Origin: Bacteroidota bacterium | GTDB taxonomy: Bacteria > Bacteroidota > Ignavibacteria > Ignavibacteriales > Melioribacteraceae | Direction: 5' to 3' | NCBI GenBank assembly: GCA_023381535.1 | Contig: JAMCSN010000048.1 | Coordinates: forward strand, 1-8,555 | Length of the DNA: 8,555 nucleotides | Shown: piece after piece, positions 7,134 to 8,555 of the stretch | Layout of the letters: every line of letters starts with the position of its first letter | How positions within the stretch are numbered: the stretch's first letter is position 1 | Translations under genes and position numbers: made by a program | The notes under the pieces: model-generated | What the model saw: only the letters and a program-made list of their open reading frames with translations | Told to the model about the DNA's origin: nothing | Databases searched by the model: none

Positions 7134-7925
7134 CTATGCATCCTTCTTAAGGGTAGCAAAAAATAATTCCTCAACAGATTTGAACATTTTCTTCTGATGA
7201 ATGGATGTTCTCTCACTATCAGTTCGAAAATCTCTTTCTTCCTGCTCTGATATTAACAAATCGGACAAATTTTGATTTAACAAAAGTTTGCCTTCATCAA
7301 GAATTAAAATCTTATCGCAAACACTTTCAATTTCAGATAGAATATGGGAACTAATCAATATCGCCTTTCCTTTATTTTTCAAATGTTTCAAGAGTTTTAT
7401 TATATCTTTTCGTCCCTGTGGGTCCAGTCCATCGGTTGGTTCATCAAGAATTATAATTTTGGGTTCCCCCAAAATGGCCTGTGCTATTCCGAGTCTGGTT
7501 TTCATGCCTTTAGAGAGTTTGCTGATGATTTGATTTTCCTGTTCAATCAATCCCACTTTTTCCAAAACATCTTCAATAGAGCATTTAATTTTATCTAATG
7601 GAACAGCATTTAGTTCTGCAAAAAATTTTAGAAACGACCGAACTTTTAGATCGGATTTACTGCTCATAAACGTTTCTGGCAAATAACCGATTTTTTTTGA
7701 TTTTGCCTGAATCAACCCTGACCCATATAAAATTGTCCCGGAATCTACATCAAGCAACGAAAGTAATAACCGAATGAGTGTAGTTTTTCCCGCTCCATTC
7801 AACCCAACTAATGAAGTTATTTCGTAACACATAAGCTCAAATGAAATATCTTGTAAGTGGAAAAGTTTTCCATTCGATCGAAGAGTTTTATTTACATTTT
7901 CCACATTTAACAAATAGTTATTCAC
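7134..7925 (-). CDS. ABC transporter ATP-binding protein
   Basis: This nucleotide-binding subunit powers the permease encoded immediately downstream. From the GTG at 7925 it has 263 residues. Walker A is GLNGAGKTT (41-49), the Q-loop region is GYLPET (80-85), the signature is LSKGMKTRL (137-145, LSKGM in place of LSGGQ as in many CcmA/NatA-type ATPases), Walker B is IILDEPTDGLD (158-168, Glu162 catalytic) and the switch histidine is His194 in ISSH. All catalytic parts are present. An ATG at 7970 or TTG at 7973 in the same frame would add 15-16 residues that overlap the thioredoxin-like gene. The GTG is preferred because GAGGA sits 5 nt upstream and the ABC fold begins at once (LLNVENV). The polar segment 223-250 before the C-terminal helix is unlike the usual core. 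Confidence 0.93.
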   Translation of the reverse strand: MNNYLLNVENVNKTLRSNGKLFHLQDISFELMCYEITSLVGLNGAGKTTLIRLLLSLLDVDSGTILYGSGLIQAKSKKIGYLPETFMSSKSDLKVRSFLKFFAELNAVPLDKIKCSIEDVLEKVGLIEQENQIISKLSKGMKTRLGIAQAILGEPKIIILDEPTDGLDPQGRKDIIKLLKHLKNKGKAILISSHILSEIESVCDKILILDEGKLLLNQNLSDLLISEQEERDFRTDSERTSIHQKKMFKSVEELFFATLKKDA

Positions 7926-7929
7926 TTTT

Positions 7930-7934
7930 TCCTC
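7930..7934 (-). promoter_or_regulatory. Ribosome binding site that fixes the ABC ATPase start at GTG
   Basis: GAGGA on the minus strand shares bases with the TGA stop of the thioredoxin-like gene (7935-7933) and lies 4-5 nt before the GTG at 7925. It indicates translational coupling and argues against the upstream ATG/TTG at 7970-7973, which have no such signal. Confidence 0.6.
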
Positions 7935-8319
7935 AATTTGATAAATATGCAAGAATTTCTTTTCGTCCATCAATTCCTATTGGAAATTCCCGCTTGGTAA
8001 ATAATTCTTCCTTCGAATCCAATACGATCACAGAACTCTTACGAATGAACAAATGTCGGAATAAATCATTTTTCACTAAATAGACAGGTGAATTAATTCT
8101 ATTCACTACCTTCCACGCTTCCAATCTTGTTGAGTCTAAAGATTCTGAAGTAGCAGATTCTTTTTCGAACAAGTAGAGAATATTAGTTTTGTTCTTCTCC
8201 TGCTTTTGAAGTGAATCTGAAATCGAAACAAAATCATCATAACAAAGCGGACAGTTAAAATCATAAAAGGAAATCAGGAAAATTACACTTCGGGTTGAGC
8301 CATTACTAACAAAAGGCAT
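7933..8319 (-). CDS. Small thioredoxin-like protein with a CPLC motif
   Basis: From the ATG at 8319 this is 128 residues. A beta strand SVIFLISF (11-18) leads into FNCPLCYDDF, giving a CxxC pair at Cys23 and Cys26 as in thioredoxin-fold redox proteins. NILYLF, VYLVKN and SSVIVLD then alternate with helices in the order expected of the fold. The usual cis-proline before the third strand is replaced by Ser95-Ser96. I see no signal peptide. The ATG has an AAAAGGAAA upstream, but the same frame is open back to 8397 with coding-looking residues and no ATG, so the N-terminus is uncertain (TTG 8346 is possible). The ATPase gene begins 8 nt after its stop. A role in keeping or forming a disulfide in a substrate or partner of the transporter is inference. 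Confidence 0.7.
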   Translation of the reverse strand: MPFVSNGSTRSVIFLISFYDFNCPLCYDDFVSISDSLQKQEKNKTNILYLFEKESATSESLDSTRLEAWKVVNRINSPVYLVKNDLFRHLFIRKSSVIVLDSKEELFTKREFPIGIDGRKEILAYLSN

Positions 8320-8368
8320 TTTCCTTTTAGCGATAACTCTTTTCAATTCAGATACATCTTTAGTATTA

Positions 8369-8555
8369 TTAATTGGCCTTTCGAACCAAAAGCAATGTCA
8401 CCACAATCTCTTTATAACCCATAGAGTGCTTTACTTCAAGCAGATAAAAGCCCAAGAGATATAAACCGGCAAGACATTTTTTTTCCCTTTCACTAAGAGC
8501 AATATAAAAAATTATATCACTACTAACCGAGAAAAAATAAAAGGGGAACGACAAA
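8369..8555 (-). CDS. 3' end of an unrecognised gene, cut by window edge
   Basis: The frame is open from the right edge to a TAA at 8371-8369, about 61 residues, and no convincing start is seen inside, so it is probably the end of a longer gene. The residues include LAGLYLLGFYLLEV and EIVVTLLLV, which may be membrane helices or beta strands; I do not recognise a family. It precedes the thioredoxin-like gene by 49 nt and would be the first visible gene of that operon. The alternative is that this frame and the thioredoxin frame once belonged together (see findings), or that the open frame is accidental. Confidence 0.4.
   Translation of the reverse strand, partial: LSFPFYFFSVSSDIIFYIALSEREKKCLAGLYLLGFYLLEVKHSMGYKEIVVTLLLVRKAN

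Noticed and set aside
7288..8083. Plus-strand open frames of 80-84 codons
   Set aside because: They are antisense to the ABC ATPase and thioredoxin-like genes and have no own start signals.

Overview
All supported genes lie on the minus strand, so the window reads from right to left. It holds the first part of an arginine biosynthesis operon (left half) and a set of small, mostly membrane-associated accessory genes (right half). The arginine gene order argC-argJ-argB-argR-argG, with an ArgR repressor inside the operon and an acetyl-recycling ArgJ, resembles Chlorobi/Ignavibacteria-type bacteria of the FCB group. The moderate GC of the arg genes and the clear Shine-Dalgarno sequences are compatible with that. 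This taxonomic guess is inference from gene order and protein style, not a search result.

Positions 1-4735: the arginine operon. A promoter with a perfect TATAAT -10 box (4703-4708) and a weak -35 (4726-4731, spacing 17) precedes argC. Two palindromic ARG-box-like sites with centres 20 bp apart cover both promoter elements. The order of translation is argC (4672-3626), argJ (3659-2439), argB (2442-1597, TTG start), argR (1584-1123) and argG (1123 to beyond the left edge). Neighbours overlap or almost touch, which implies one transcript and translational coupling. Together these genes take N-acetylglutamate to N-acetylglutamyl phosphate (argB) and on to the semialdehyde (argC). They then transfer the acetyl group from acetylornithine back to glutamate (argJ) and join citrulline to aspartate (argG). 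ArgR is made from the operon it is predicted to repress. argD, argF and argH are not in the window.

Positions 4740-5254: a short intergenic region with small hairpins and a DUF486 (DMT-like, four-helix) membrane protein gene that is split by a frameshift near its 5' end.

Positions 5367-6225: a two-gene module of a DUF2975 membrane protein followed 8 nt later by a small Cro/CI-type HTH regulator. An inverted repeat lies in its leader.

Positions 6360-8555: a more AT-rich cluster with an ABC-2-type permease, its ATPase, a small CPLC thioredoxin-like protein and the 3' end of an unrecognised gene that runs off the right edge. Start/stop junctions show that thioredoxin-like protein, ATPase and permease are one operon. 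Its substrate cannot be told from the sequence. I see no CRISPR array, insertion sequence, tRNA or rRNA.
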